NCBI GenBank assembly: GCA_002104905.1
Contig: MCFE01000990.1
Location: 1 to 21,449, forward strand
Source: Basidiobolus meristosporus CBS 931.73
Lineage: Eukaryota > Basidiobolomycota > Basidiobolomycetes > Basidiobolales > Basidiobolaceae
Direction of reading: 5' to 3'
Length of the DNA: 21,449 nt
The first letter of the stretch is position 1. Every line of letters begins with the position of its first letter. Positions 1-8,792 of this stretch are shown here, one piece after another. The position numbers were made by a program, and so were the translations under genes. The notes below the pieces were generated by a model. The model was not told the origin of the DNA. It saw nothing but the letters and a program-made list of their open reading frames with translations, and did no database searches.

Positions 1-27
1 AAAGTTGAGGTGATAGAAGTATGTTGA
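1..27 (+). pseudogene. Extreme C-terminus of a CACTA (tnp2-type) transposase, partial
   Basis: The first eight codons, read in frame 1, give KVEVIEVC followed by TGA. The same residues and stop end the minus-strand transposase copy at 3229-3255. The gene therefore enters from beyond the left edge of the window, and only its tail is visible. It belongs to a second copy of the CACTA element, in the opposite orientation. Assignment rests entirely on the match to the internal copy. Confidence 0.55.
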
Positions 28-156
28 TTGCGGTAGGTGTGCACATTTTTAGAGGTTATCAAGCAAGAGGCCATAGTTTTTTAGATTTGAACTGTATGTG
101 GAATACCCAAGGTAGTAGTGGTTAAGCAAATAAAGAGGGGTGATTCTACAGTGGAA
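1..156 (-). repeat. Inverted copy of CACTA-element segment 3097-3255
   Basis: Positions 1-156 are the reverse complement of 3097-3255, with roughly 90% or better identity by eye and a few substitutions and 1-nt indels. The segment covers the last codons of the transposase gene and its 3' flank. The match stops exactly at the TA where the foldback MITE begins. The internal copy carries on without a MITE (TATATGAA), so it is an empty-site allele of this junction. Confidence 0.85.
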
Positions 157-891
157 TAGACTTGTTCCATTGGATAGTGCCACATTGAGCCATGAGTGCC
201 AAATGATGCCATAGTGTGCCATGGAGGCCAAGTGAACCTATACTTGACCACAGAGTGTGAAACATAGCCCTGCATCTTTATGCAAAGCTTCCCCTGTCAT
301 TCACCCATTGTGTTGGAGAAAATCAATTTTTTGACCTTTTTTTTTAGGTCAATGTTGTGCAGGATGTGTAAGAGCACAAAAGGTTTGAAGACATGCATTG
401 GGTACCCAATACTCATAGCACTCTAAAGCTAACTCCTCTGGCTTGTCACATGTCAGAAAAATACATGGCACTATCTTGGTCCACTGGTACCATCTGGCAC
501 TATATTTAATTATTAGCCCTAAAGTAAGATCTATACAAAGCACTTATAGTGCCAGATAGTACCAGTGGACCAAGATAGTGCCATACATTTTTGTGACATG
601 ATACAAGCTGCAGGAGCTAGATTCAGAGTGCCATGGGTATTGAGTACCAGATACATGTCTTCAGTTCTTCTCTGCTCTTACACATCCTGCACAACATTGA
701 TCCATAAAAAAGATCAAAAAATTGATTTTCTCTGGCATGGTGGGTGAAACAAAGGGGCTACTTTGCATGAAGATGAAGAGCTATATCTTACACTCTGTGG
801 CTAAGCATAGACTTATTTGGCTTGCCTGGCACACTATGGCATCATTTGGCACTTATGGCTCAATGTGGCACTATCCAACAGAGCAAGTCTA
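157..891. mobile_element. Foldback MITE, copy 1 (TA-flanked)
   Basis: The element runs 159-889 (731 bp) between TA dinucleotides at 157-158 and 890-891. It begins GACTTGTTC and ends GAGCAAGTC. Its arms are inverted repeats over almost the full length: 459-505 pairs with about 545-585, and 159-225 pairs with 825-889. Only a loop of about 40 bp near 505-545 is unpaired. No transposase is encoded; the short ORFs are by-products of the arms. The left flank is CACTA sequence and the right flank is a copia LTR, so the two flanks do not come from one target site. It is a non-autonomous relative of the Harbinger-type element at 4845-8964. Confidence 0.88.
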
Positions 892-993
892 AAGTATAAT
901 ACTACTTTTATATTCAATAAATCATTAAGTGAAAACCTAACAATATACTTGTCCTTCCAATTCACCTCCAATATCTCCAAGACTGATAAAACA
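892..993 (+). repeat. 5' LTR remnant of copia element AB
   Basis: This matches the last ~100 bp of the copia LTRs found downstream (for example 17081-17183), including the TATA-box region and the CTCCAAGACT...ACA end. The first ~245 bp are missing because the MITE abuts the LTR next to its GGTAAAAG site, just upstream of the TATA box. The A-run at the junction is one base short. Confidence 0.85.
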
Positions 994-1005
994 GGTTATG
1001 AGCCC
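994..1005 (+). promoter_or_regulatory. Primer binding site, half-tRNA (initiator Met) type
   Basis: Directly after the LTR end (ACA) comes GGTTATGAGCCC. This is complementary to GGGCTCATAACC, the anticodon arm of yeast-type initiator tRNA-Met, not to a tRNA 3' end. Drosophila copia is primed in this way, by a tRNA fragment cut in the anticodon loop. Copy C has GACTATGAGCCC at the same place. Confidence 0.7.
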
Positions 1006-1024
1006 CAGGCTCTTACTCTCTGTA

Positions 1025-2655
1025 ATGACTGCTACTGCTATAACTGGAATTTTTCCCTCTGCTGAAAAGTTGGATGGATCTAACTACCAAATGTGGAAGG
1101 TGAAGATGAAGATGCTGCTACAAGAGAGAGGCCTTTGGGATATTGTCATGGGAGAAGAAGGCCCTCCTAAGAACATGGGGGAGGAAGCCCTAAAGTACCG
1201 GAAAAAAGAACAAAGTGCCTTTTACTGTATTTGCCTTGATGTTAAAGACAAATTGCTAATTCAATGCTGAAGAGTAAGAATAGCAAAGAATGCCTGGAAT
1301 GCATTAGAAGTCACCTACCAGTCATGTTATGCTACTAAAAAAATGTATCTTAGACAAAAATTCTTTACTACAAAGATGCTGCCAGGAGTAGAAATGAAAA
1401 ATTTAATTAACAGAATTACCCTGCTGGTGGATAAGATGGACTCTGTGGGTGTACCAACCACTGATGAGGATGTGATAGTAACCATCCTGAATTTCCTCAC
1501 AGATGAGTTTCAGGGCCTTGTATCCCCCCTAGAGTCCAGAACTGAAGGTTTGACCTTGAATTATGTACATGGAAGGCTCCTGGATGAAGAATTAAGTAAA
1601 TCAAGCGCCAATAAGAAGGAAGACAAAAGTGCTTCAATAAGCAATGATAACCAACAAAGGAGGTACCTGAGACCTTTCAAAGGCAATAGCAACCTGTTTT
1701 GCAACTACTGCAAAAGGAAAGGACACACATCAGACCAGTGTCTCAAAAAGAGATATAATAAGCATTAGAAGCCTGAATATGGAAATACTGCAACAACTCA
1801 AGATAGACTATTCATATCTGCACTAAACATGACCACAAACAAGGATTCTCAGATGTGGTATATTGACTCTTGAGCATCTCAACACTTTACATACCAAAAA
1901 GAACTTTTTACCCAATACCAAGAGATTCCAATTAAACAGGTTTTCATGGGTGACAATAGAACACTTGGTGCAGTGGGAGAAGGAACTATCCAATTAAGCC
2001 TTAGAAGTAGTGAAGGAAGCTAGACACTGACCTTTGAAGAGGTACCCTCTGTATCAGAAATAGCCAAGAACCTACTATCTGTATGCAAGGCCACAGCAGA
2101 TGGACTCAGTTTCAGCTTTGACAATTCTGTTTTCAGGATCACCAAACAAGATAGTTCCCATCTTGCTTTGGATATCAGAGATCAGAATCTATACAAGTTG
2201 ACTTATATTCCATCATATCTAGAGACCAATATTGGTAACTTAAATGAAGAAACACCAATGCTTTGGCACAGGAGATTTGGGCACATCAATTTTGCTTATT
2301 TGCACAAAATGATCAAAGATCAGCTAATTTCTATACTAAAAATTGATCCCCTAGCTAACTTAGAGCACTGTGAAGCCTGCATAAGTGAGATATAAGCCAG
2401 ACAACTGTTTAAAAGCTTGGGGCTAATCAAAACAAAGAATGAATTAGATCTAATTCACTCAGATCTGTGTGGACCTATGCAAAATTTATCCTTAGGCAGG
2501 ATCAGGTATTAAGTCACTTTTATTGATGATTATACAACACACATCTGGGACTACTTCATTGAGAGAAAGGAAGAAGCTCTATTTAAGTTCAGGGAGCTTA
2601 AAGCCATGGTGGAGTGAGAAACTGGTGAAAAATCAAGAAAATATGCTCTGACAAT
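1025..2655 (+). pseudogene. Copia AB gag-pol, 5' half (gag, protease, start of integrase)
   Basis: Translation from ATG 1025 gives the gag start (KLDGSNYQMW). A zinc knuckle CNYCKRKGHTSDQC (CX2CX4HX4C) lies near 1700-1741, and an aspartic protease site follows near 1865. The GAG-pre-integrase region has LWHRRFGHINF at about 2262-2294, followed by a C-X2-C remnant. The integrase first Asp (HSDLCGPM) is near 2458-2481. Visible breaks are TGA at 1268, TAG at 1766, TGA within the protease motif (DS*AS, about 1872), TAA at 2393 and others, plus frameshifts. It retains about 33 nt of gag that copy C has lost. It ends at the AAT target duplication of the CACTA element. Confidence 0.88.
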
Positions 2656-3096
2656 CCCTACAAAAAATAGCTTGGTCCAGCGGTGGATCCAGTCCAGATC
2701 AGCTGTCAAGATCCTGTTAAGAGACCAGGATAATAACAGCAGCTGGGAATTAGTGACCCTCCTGACAATCTGATGATGGGATCATAACGGTGTTTCACTA
2801 ATCTACAACTAAATAAAGAGTTAGACTTGACAATATTTTATCGGTGCTAGGACAATATTTGTATGGTATTGTTGAGGTCTTTCAGCACTCTATTACAATT
2901 TACATGGATCCAGTTGGCCAGGACATCCAATTGCCTTATATGGCAAGAAACTTGATGGTATTTTGACAGCCTCACAGCAAGACATTAAGGGCATTATAAT
3001 GACAGTATGCCAGCCTAGCGCTGGTTCCATATAATGCTACTGTACCAACTTACCAAATGGTATTTCCTTTTTATACCTCCCCTTGAGCAATTCATA
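2656..3096. other. CACTA left terminal and subterminal region, no gene seen
   Basis: This runs from the left tip to the 3' flank of the transposase gene. I see no convincing coding sequence. An 11-mer, GATGGGATCAT, at 2775-2785 recurs in the same orientation at 13140-13150 near the right tip. The motif GACAATATTT occurs twice near 2830-2860. Such repeats could be transposase-binding sites, but this is inference. Confidence 0.5.
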
Positions 3097-3228
3097 TATT
3101 CCACTGTAGAATCTCCCCTCTTTATTTGCTTACCCACTACTACTTTGTGTATTCCACATACAGCTCAAATCTGAAAAAACTATGGCCTCCTGCTTAATAA
3201 CCTCTACAAACGTGCACACCTACCGCAA

Positions 3229-4842
3229 TCAACATACTTCTATCACCTCAACTTTACAGCTTATTAGAGTGATACTTGCAAATTTGCCATATACATTGTA
3301 CTGCTGGTAACAAATACATCTTGCAAACAGATGCTTGGTTGTTGCCACTTCTGCCATGAATACCTCCTGAATATCTGCAAAGAACTTCTTGGTATTTAGC
3401 CAATATATTCCTTCTCCCTGCTGGATTCTAGTCCCCCTTATGGGTGTGCTCTGGCTTTTGTTTGTGTGAATTACATATCAAATGATATAGATGTTGGCTT
3501 GTGACCATGAGTAATCTGCCATATCTTGGTAGAGTTTTCTGATAAAAATTAGTTGCTTGTTGCACCCAACCCAACTTTGTATTACTTAATTGATTACTCA
3601 CACATTGGGGCTGCTTAGCTTCTTAATGCCATAGGCATAGGTGTCTCCATGTGCACATTTGTCCTCAGTATTTTCCAACTCTTTCTGGCTGTCCTCCATG
3701 TGCCAACTCATCACATCCATGAAAGACTTGAAGGTAATATTCTTGATGAGATTGGGATATGGTAGTGCCTGTAACTTGACTTGTCTTTCTATCTCCCCAC
3801 ACATCTGCTCCATAGGAAGCTCCCAAAAGGTGAAGCAAGGCCCAATATTTTCCACACACCATGCAAGATGGAGTAGAGAATGGATACAGTAGCGGCAGAT
3901 ATCTACGTGCTCAGCTTGATGTTTGTAGAATAGCCATTCAAATCCTGTCACAAACTCCTTGCACAACAGCTGTAGATGCATCAAGTTGGCATTGGTGATC
4001 TGCTTCTGGATAAATATTCCTACAATGTCTACATATGACTCCCAATGCATCTAATGTACTCTTGGTAGGAATGGCTTTAGAACACCACTTGAATAAATAC
4101 ATATCCAGCTCATCTAGTCTTTGCATCTGTATTGTTGCATATGCGTATGAATATTAATTGGAGCTCATAAAAGTACTCAGGGTAGTGGATACTCTGTAAT
4201 ATCTTGCCAATTCTTTCAACTATCTCCGGTATCTCAAAGGGCTCATTTAGCTTGAAATGCCCCATGTACAACTTGGTCATCAGTATAGGGACATTGTTGA
4301 AAAGCAAATGCATTGCTCCCAGTGGAAAGCTTTTGCTCTCACAGATGCGCTCTATCTTAAGTATCACCAGTTTCCAATTGATTTATATTCCAGTCATTGG
4401 CTTATAGCATATCATCTAACAGCAATACCGTCCATTGTGCCTGGAAAAACCTGCTATCTTGCTGATGGCTGGGGTATCTCCAATGCTGATAGTAATATGA
4501 GCTTTTACATGACAGCCATTTACCATTATCCTGCTGGAAAGCATACAAAATTCATCCAGCAATGGATACAGGTAGCTATCCAGGTTGGACAGTGATTTAG
4601 GCCCAGATACCAGTGAGACTACCATCAGATTATTGCTCTGATACTGTTAGATGGGCAACAGATTCAGATTGATGAGAATCAGTGGCCAGCAGGATTTGCT
4701 GGTAGGGTACTTGTTTAATGAGAATCCATCAAGTGCTAAGGCAAAGGCTTGGTCATACATGCCTTCAAAGTAGCCCTTGCTTCTTAGCTGTTTGTAATGT
4801 TTGCCATCAAACATATTGGATGTGTTAGCGCTTGATTGATAC
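3229..4842 (-). pseudogene. CACTA tnp2-type transposase, central and C-terminal part
   Basis: Read on minus from the Harbinger insertion, the segment opens with NMFDGKHYKQL, DQAFALALDGFSL (a conserved Asp) and WPLILINLNLLP near 4640-4820. Next come GPKSLSNLDSYLYPLLDE, a GDTPAISKIAGF motif and HNGRYCC (about 4416-4615), then the SKSFPLGAMHLLF block (about 4285-4360). The typical C-terminal signature SLLHLAWCVENIGPCFTFW...LPMEQMCGEI lies at about 3780-3890. These are landmarks of the Transposase_21 (tnp2) family, which cuts and rejoins CACTA element ends in the nucleus. An intron at 3539-3601 leads to a last exon ending at TGA 3229-3231. Breaks include a stop near 4650, frame changes near 4400, 4110 and 4030, and a TGA in the last exon. 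Confidence 0.85.
3539..3601 (-). other. Probable 63-nt intron in the CACTA transposase gene
   Basis: On minus the segment begins GTGAGT and ends ACTAATTTTTATCAG, which gives a donor, a CTAAT branch-site-like motif and an acceptor in the spacing usual for fungal introns. Without it the frame ends at once in a stop (SSPNV*). With it removed, the frame continues for about 100 codons with one TGA, to the same tail (KVEVIEVC) seen at the window start. Confidence 0.65.
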
Positions 4843-4844
4843 TA

Positions 4845-5329
4845 GACTTGTTCTATTGTACCATGCCAGGGTGCATGGTGCAATCTGCAGTCTCTAAGAG
4901 CAATCAGGCGCAATATTGTAGCTACCAGTTTGCAGGATTGCTCTTGGACAATTTTGCACCATGTGGCACAATCTTGTACACTGTGGTATAATCTGACACA
5001 ATGAGGTTGGCACAATTGATTGTGCCCACTTGTAATGTTTGCATCATGTGCACAATTGGATACCGCTATTATGGTAGGTAAAATGCGGTATTTGGATATG
5101 TTTCTTCAATGTAAAAGGAAATAAATGTGTATTACACTATAAACTACACTGATACTTACCATTCTGGATACCATCACTCCAATTGGATGGTATCTCAGTG
5201 GTTAATTGGTCCAAAGTATCCTGAAGGTGTCAGCCCCCAATTGGCTCTTTGACTAACACAGATGATGTATACATATGCAGGGTGTTTTTTTATAGGGGTC
5301 CTGTCTCAAATGTGAGACAACATTGATAT
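4845..5329. other. Left subterminal region of the Harbinger-type element, repeat-rich, no gene seen
   Basis: The first ~210 bp are packed with TGCCA/TGGCA and GCACAAT/ATTGTGC motifs in both orientations. An imperfect hairpin pairs GCATGGTGCAATCTGC...AGAGCAATC (about 4872-4910) with GATTGCTCTTGG...TTGCACCATG (about 4934-4963). GGCACAATTGATTGTGCCC near 5007-5025 is another near-palindrome. From about 5060 to 5329 I see nothing recognisable apart from a short inverted repeat (TGTCTCAAATGTGAGACA) at 5302-5319. Confidence 0.5.
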
Positions 5330-5696
5330 TGTGTTACAAGTCTTGGTATAAGAGTTGTAGAGGAATATGGAGTTTAGCTAGTATTGTACTCACTAAAACT
5401 TGAACTGATTTTTATTGAGGTTCCAGCAGCTCCTTATATACATTTTGCCAGATCAATTGCAGACTATTTGTATTTCCTAGTGTAGGTTGTGGCTGATGAC
5501 TCATTTGATTGCATCATCATCACTCAATAAGATCCTACTTAATATATTTATTTCTGTCTGATAAGGATCTACTGATTCATTTGCTGACTAATGCCACTGA
5601 TTTGATACATAATACTGATATACTGATAACCTAAACATATAATAATTGATTTGACTAAAAACTGATCTAACTTAAACATTTAAGCGGCACATCACA
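5330..5696 (-). repeat. Candidate solo LTR or LTR fragment (Gypsy-like)
   Basis: On minus it begins TGTGATGTGCCGC and ends TTGTAACACA, giving short TGTG/CACA inverted ends. It contains GTATATAAGG (TATA-like, about 5432-5441), then AATAAA about 25 bp later, in the order expected for U3-R-U5. The flanks (GATAT on one side, GCAAT on the other) show no target duplication, so the boundaries are tentative. No internal retroelement coding sequence adjoins it. Confidence 0.35.
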
Positions 5697-5811
5697 GCAA
5701 TTGCTTATATCAAAAATTTAGTGATCACTGATTTGCAATGGCTTGATGCGGATTGCAAAAAAAATGTGTTGTTTGGATCATTACAAACAATATCAATTCA
5801 ATGCAATTGCA

Positions 5812-6545
5812 TCATCTTCTCCTAGGCTTTTTCCTCACAGGGATTACTACTGAAGCATTTGGTAGTGATTCACTTTGCACACCTAAACAACTTTCTTGTT
5901 GACTATCCTCTTGGCTATTTGTGTATTTGTAGTCAGTATTTTGCCTCCTAGTTGGTGAGGGCAATGCTGTAGCTTGGCCATGCTGAATTGCTCCGGATGA
6001 TGCAACTGAGCCGGCCTGCAGTGCTACACACTGATGCGTTCTTTTACTTGCCAAAGGCTCTGGTGGTGGAGTCACTTCATGTGGGTCATCATCATTCAGC
6101 TTACCAGAAGAAACTTGCTGATAGTCAGGTATAATGGCACACACAGACGCAACTTGATGCACTGGCATGACCCTTGGCTGAGTTCAATGTGATGCTGCTT
6201 GTTGACGCAACTTGCCCCCGCTTCAATGGACTTGTGTCTTTTTGAGCAGTTTGGTGGGTTCTGGTGGTTTTGCTCTGAAGTGCGCACGTTGACCCAATAC
6301 AAGTTGAGTCAATGCGGGGCACTCTTGTGAAGGGTGTTGGTGTAGTTTGGACTGATGTGCGCCGGCGCACTGAAGTTGCAAGGGATGATAAGGAATCCAG
6401 CAAGGCATGCTGGCACAATCTAGACAATGTAGCTCACAGTCTGTATACTTCCTCTTGAAGCTTACCTTCTGATTCCTCAAGGTATTCACTTACCCTCTGT
6501 CTAATACTTTGGAACTGTTGCCTGGATGAGTCCTGTGCATATTGC
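5812..6545 (-). pseudogene. Ser/Thr/Pro-rich ORF in the Harbinger-type element, broken
   Basis: Function not recognised. On minus, a glutamine/glutamate-rich stretch likely to form a coiled coil (SRQQFQSIRQRVSEYLEE) lies near 6460-6525. It is followed by an in-frame TGA, then a Ser/Thr/Pro-rich section (6427 to about 6170). After a frame change near 6170 comes a hydrophilic tail ending in a basic cluster, RKKPRRR, before the stop at 5812. The composition suggests a real but decayed nuclear protein gene. It could be the C-terminal part of the element's second (DNA-binding) protein that begins at 7766-8251, with intervening sequence inserted, but the link is inference. Confidence 0.4.
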
Positions 6546-6972
6546 TCTTAGAAGCCACTTAGCTCTACTAATATATCACATATACATTAGTCATTTGAGG
6601 CAAAAACTCATTCAAAATCTCTTTGGTTCCCAAAGATGAGGCACAAACGGATGCATCCGGCCCATTGTAGTGGGGTGACAGTGACACCCACTGACAGATG
6701 TGCTCATTCCCATATTTTTGACTTCCCTATATCTCTACTTCACTAATTTTAGTATTATCCCATATGTCTTACCTGATCAGTACTATCTCATAAGCCAGTT
6801 GACTCTCACACCTGCTCACCTTATTGCATAAGTTATCCCTCACTTTATGTAAGATTACTAGCTATAAGTGCTTCTATATTAGGCAAATACCCGCGCCAGT
6901 ACCCTTGACAAATGATCAACCCGTGTAACCATCCCTACCATTTCCATACCATATATGGTATCCCTATGTTAC

Positions 6973-7203
6973 ACAGGTTTCAGAGTACTGATTCCTGACT
7001 GGTTGGATGTGATGTGCCTCTTAGAACCTTCCAGCACCTACTTAGAACATTCTTAGGTCATTCTGATGTCATTAAGATTTCTATTGATATCTGGAACCTT
7101 CTGGAACATCATGATTAGTAATCACCTAGCCAGTAAGAAAAGTATATAAGGGAGGCAATCCTTCAACAACAAATCATCATCCCTTTTATCAATTTACCAA
7201 CAT
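6973..7203 (+). promoter_or_regulatory. Promoter-like stretch with heat-shock-element-like repeats and TATA box
   Basis: GGAACCTTCTGGAAC (about 7090-7105) has three alternating GAA/TTC units with 2-bp spacing, the pattern bound by heat-shock factor. Related blocks AGAACCTTCC (about 7023) and AGAACATTCTTAG (about 7044) lie upstream. GTATATAAGGG at about 7141-7151 is a TATA-like box about 40 bp after the last block. A following ATG at 7201 opens only 17 codons. This could be an LTR promoter or a captured host promoter. Confidence 0.35.
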
Positions 7204-7545
7204 GTTGATTAGTGTGATCACTGCTGCCTGCTGCTACCTGAACTTCCAACCCTAGACCACAGGACACTCCCAGAAAACCATGCTGACAGCCAACTGACCT
7301 TGGAGGCACTACTTGTGAGGAATACTCAGAGTAGGTATCTTTTATTGTATTTGATTCTCTCCCAAGTTTGTTCTTGTGCAGGCAAAGATACTTTTCTGTC
7401 TTTGTAACTATTGACCACAGCTGCATTCTTATCAAGTCCCTGCAGGTGGAGTTTACAGTTGTTTTGACTTTGGAAGCTTTAGTACATTGTCATCTGAAAG
7501 GATGCTGGACCCAGTACATACTTTTGTTAAGACACCAACTAAGTT

Positions 7546-7603
7546 GGGGATTGTAGCTCAATAGTGTTCCCTTGACAAGCTTGTGGCTTTATTCCCCATC
7601 ACA
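7546..7603 (+). other. tRNA-like / Pol III promoter remnant (weak)
   Basis: After GGGGATTG comes TAGCTCAATAG (7554-7564), resembling an A box. It is followed at suitable spacing by GGCTTTATTCC (7585-7595), a degenerate B box with about three differences from GGTTCRANTCC. A T-arm-like stem is nearly complete, but the 3' acceptor strand does not pair with GGGGATT. It may be a decayed tRNA-derived SINE head or chance. Confidence 0.2.
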
Positions 7604-7765
7604 TTAGATTAGAGACAGAACCCAAATATTCCTAGCAAGCTTTTGCCAGAGGTTATTGCACCCAGTGAACACCCCACACACAAAATGCTTGAGAAGTGTT
7701 GGACATATCTCTCCCTTGGACCTATACTCCACCACACTGTACTGAGCAAATTGCATGCAAAATTA

Positions 7766-8251
7766 TTACTGCGTGGCTTCCTCATCAAATCCTTTCACTC
7801 TCAGCTCATTCTTGATTTCAATACTTGTCTTGTTATATATCTTCTTACATACATGCGCTGACATCTTGGTGTAGAAATCATGCCACAGCTTTCTACTCAG
7901 GTTCTTCCATCTCTGTCAACTCTCCAAGGTACCTAGTTCTGCTAGACTAATGAGTAGTGCCCAAATATCTATATGAAGGCTAATCATAGACACCTGGGCC
8001 ATACTGAAATCATTTGGCAAGAACTTGAATGGATCCAACATTGCCTTTTCTGGCTTGGACCGCGCTTGCAAGCTGGGGGATGGGTTTTGTCTGGGTTGAA
8101 CTAAAGATGAGTTGAGACTTGGTATAGGGACCGTAGTGACAGATTTGGAGCACCTTGCAGAGGGTATGAATGACTTAGAGCAAGCTTGGAGTACTAGGTT
8201 TAGAAGCTCCAATGGACTTCCATATCCCAGAGTGTTCACCAACAGGTTCAA
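7766..8251 (-). pseudogene. Possible Myb/SANT-like DNA-binding protein of the Harbinger-type element
   Basis: On minus one frame is open from about 8251 to a TAA at 7766-7768, apart from a TGA at 7916-7918. It contains IDIWALLISLAELG, then RWKNLSRKLWHDFY and MSAHVCKKIYNKT. The spaced tryptophans and the CKK near the third helix resemble Myb/SANT trihelix domains. PIF/Harbinger elements usually encode such a second protein, which helps carry the transposase to the DNA ends. A plausible start is the Met in EKAMLDPFKF, near 8034. The 5' part overlaps the plus-strand transposase frame antisense, so only one of the two is likely real there. The resemblance is by eye and weak. Confidence 0.4.
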
Positions 8252-8792
8252 TACAAGGAGTATTTTGGATACCTTCCCAGTCTGGATTAACAGACCTTCT
8301 AGAGGGCAGAGGCACTTTTATTCTGGCAAGTACAAGGCACACTGTGTGAAGTTTCAAGCACTGTCTGACATTGAGGGTAACATCATCTGGTTTAGTAGGC
8401 CACTTGCTGGAAGTAGGCATGACAAAGCACTCTGGGTAGAGAATCATCCTGAATTCAGTAGAGGGGAGAAATGTATGGCAGACTTAGCTTATATAGGAGA
8501 GGATCGTCAGAGACTAGGATGTATTACAGCTTATAGGAAGCCAAGGGATGGTGTGCTTAGCAGGAAGCAGAAGCTCTACAATGAGATATTTAATCATTTC
8601 AGAGTGAGGGTAGAGCACACGTTTGGATATCCAAAGAGATTCAGCATATTGGAAGGGAAATACAGAGGAAAGTCATATATACAAGAAAGCAGCAGAATAG
8701 GTAAAATAGTTAAGATACTTATCATTGCACAGTATATTTATACAAGAAGACATCCACTGAGAGAAATATGTCTGGAGCATTATGAAGAGTAA
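8112..8792 (+). CDS. PIF/Harbinger-type DDE transposase (HARBI1-like, DDE_Tnp_4), probably N-terminally truncated
   Basis: The 226-codon frame carries the DDE nuclease core: Asp53 in ILDTFPVWINRP, Asp124 in CMADLAYIGE and Glu168 in FRVRVEHTFG. Family landmarks HFYSGKYKAHCVKFQ (68-82) and PLAGSRHDKALW (97-108) are clear. The protein would excise and insert the element and its MITEs in the nucleus. The core is uninterrupted, unlike almost every other gene here. The frame opens at a TTG; the first ATG is codon 19 (8166). Family members usually have about 100 more residues with a helix-turn-helix before the first Asp, so the N-terminus is missing, spliced from upstream or degraded. The first ~50 codons overlap a minus-strand frame. 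The stop at 8790 is about 170 bp before the right tip. Confidence 0.82.
   Translation: MRLGIGTVVTDLEHLAEGMNDLEQAWSTRFRSSNGLPYPRVFTNRFNTRSILDTFPVWINRPSRGQRHFYSGKYKAHCVKFQALSDIEGNIIWFSRPLAGSRHDKALWVENHPEFSRGEKCMADLAYIGEDRQRLGCITAYRKPRDGVLSRKQKLYNEIFNHFRVRVEHTFGYPKRFSILEGKYRGKSYIQESSRIGKIVKILIIAQYIYTRRHPLREICLEHYEE

Larger units (their letters stand above)
6546..7765. other. Stretch without a convincing gene inside the Harbinger-type element
   Basis: Open frames here are short and do not resemble known proteins. Visible items are a near-palindrome around GTGGGGTGACAGTGACACCCAC (about 6669-6690), palindromic CCATACCATATATGGTATCC (about 6945-6964), the promoter-like stretch at 6973-7200 and a tRNA-like box pair at 7546-7603. 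TGTTACAC at about 6973 could be the start of an LTR, but no matching end was found. Confidence 0.4.

Noticed and set aside
49-747. Several 60-64-codon frames in the first MITE, and the matching one at 10590-10778
   Set aside because: They arise from the foldback arms, recur on both strands and have no protein character.
3641-4595. Plus-strand frames at 3641-3892, 4204-4407 and 4257-4595
   Set aside because: They are antisense to clear tnp2 transposase coding on the minus strand.
7163-7435. A 90-codon minus-strand frame
   Set aside because: It has no recognisable motif, its composition is unlike the neighbouring coding segments, and it overlaps the promoter-like stretch.
7643-7861. A 72-codon plus-strand frame
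   Set aside because: It is antisense to the better-supported minus frame ending at 7766 and shows no domain.
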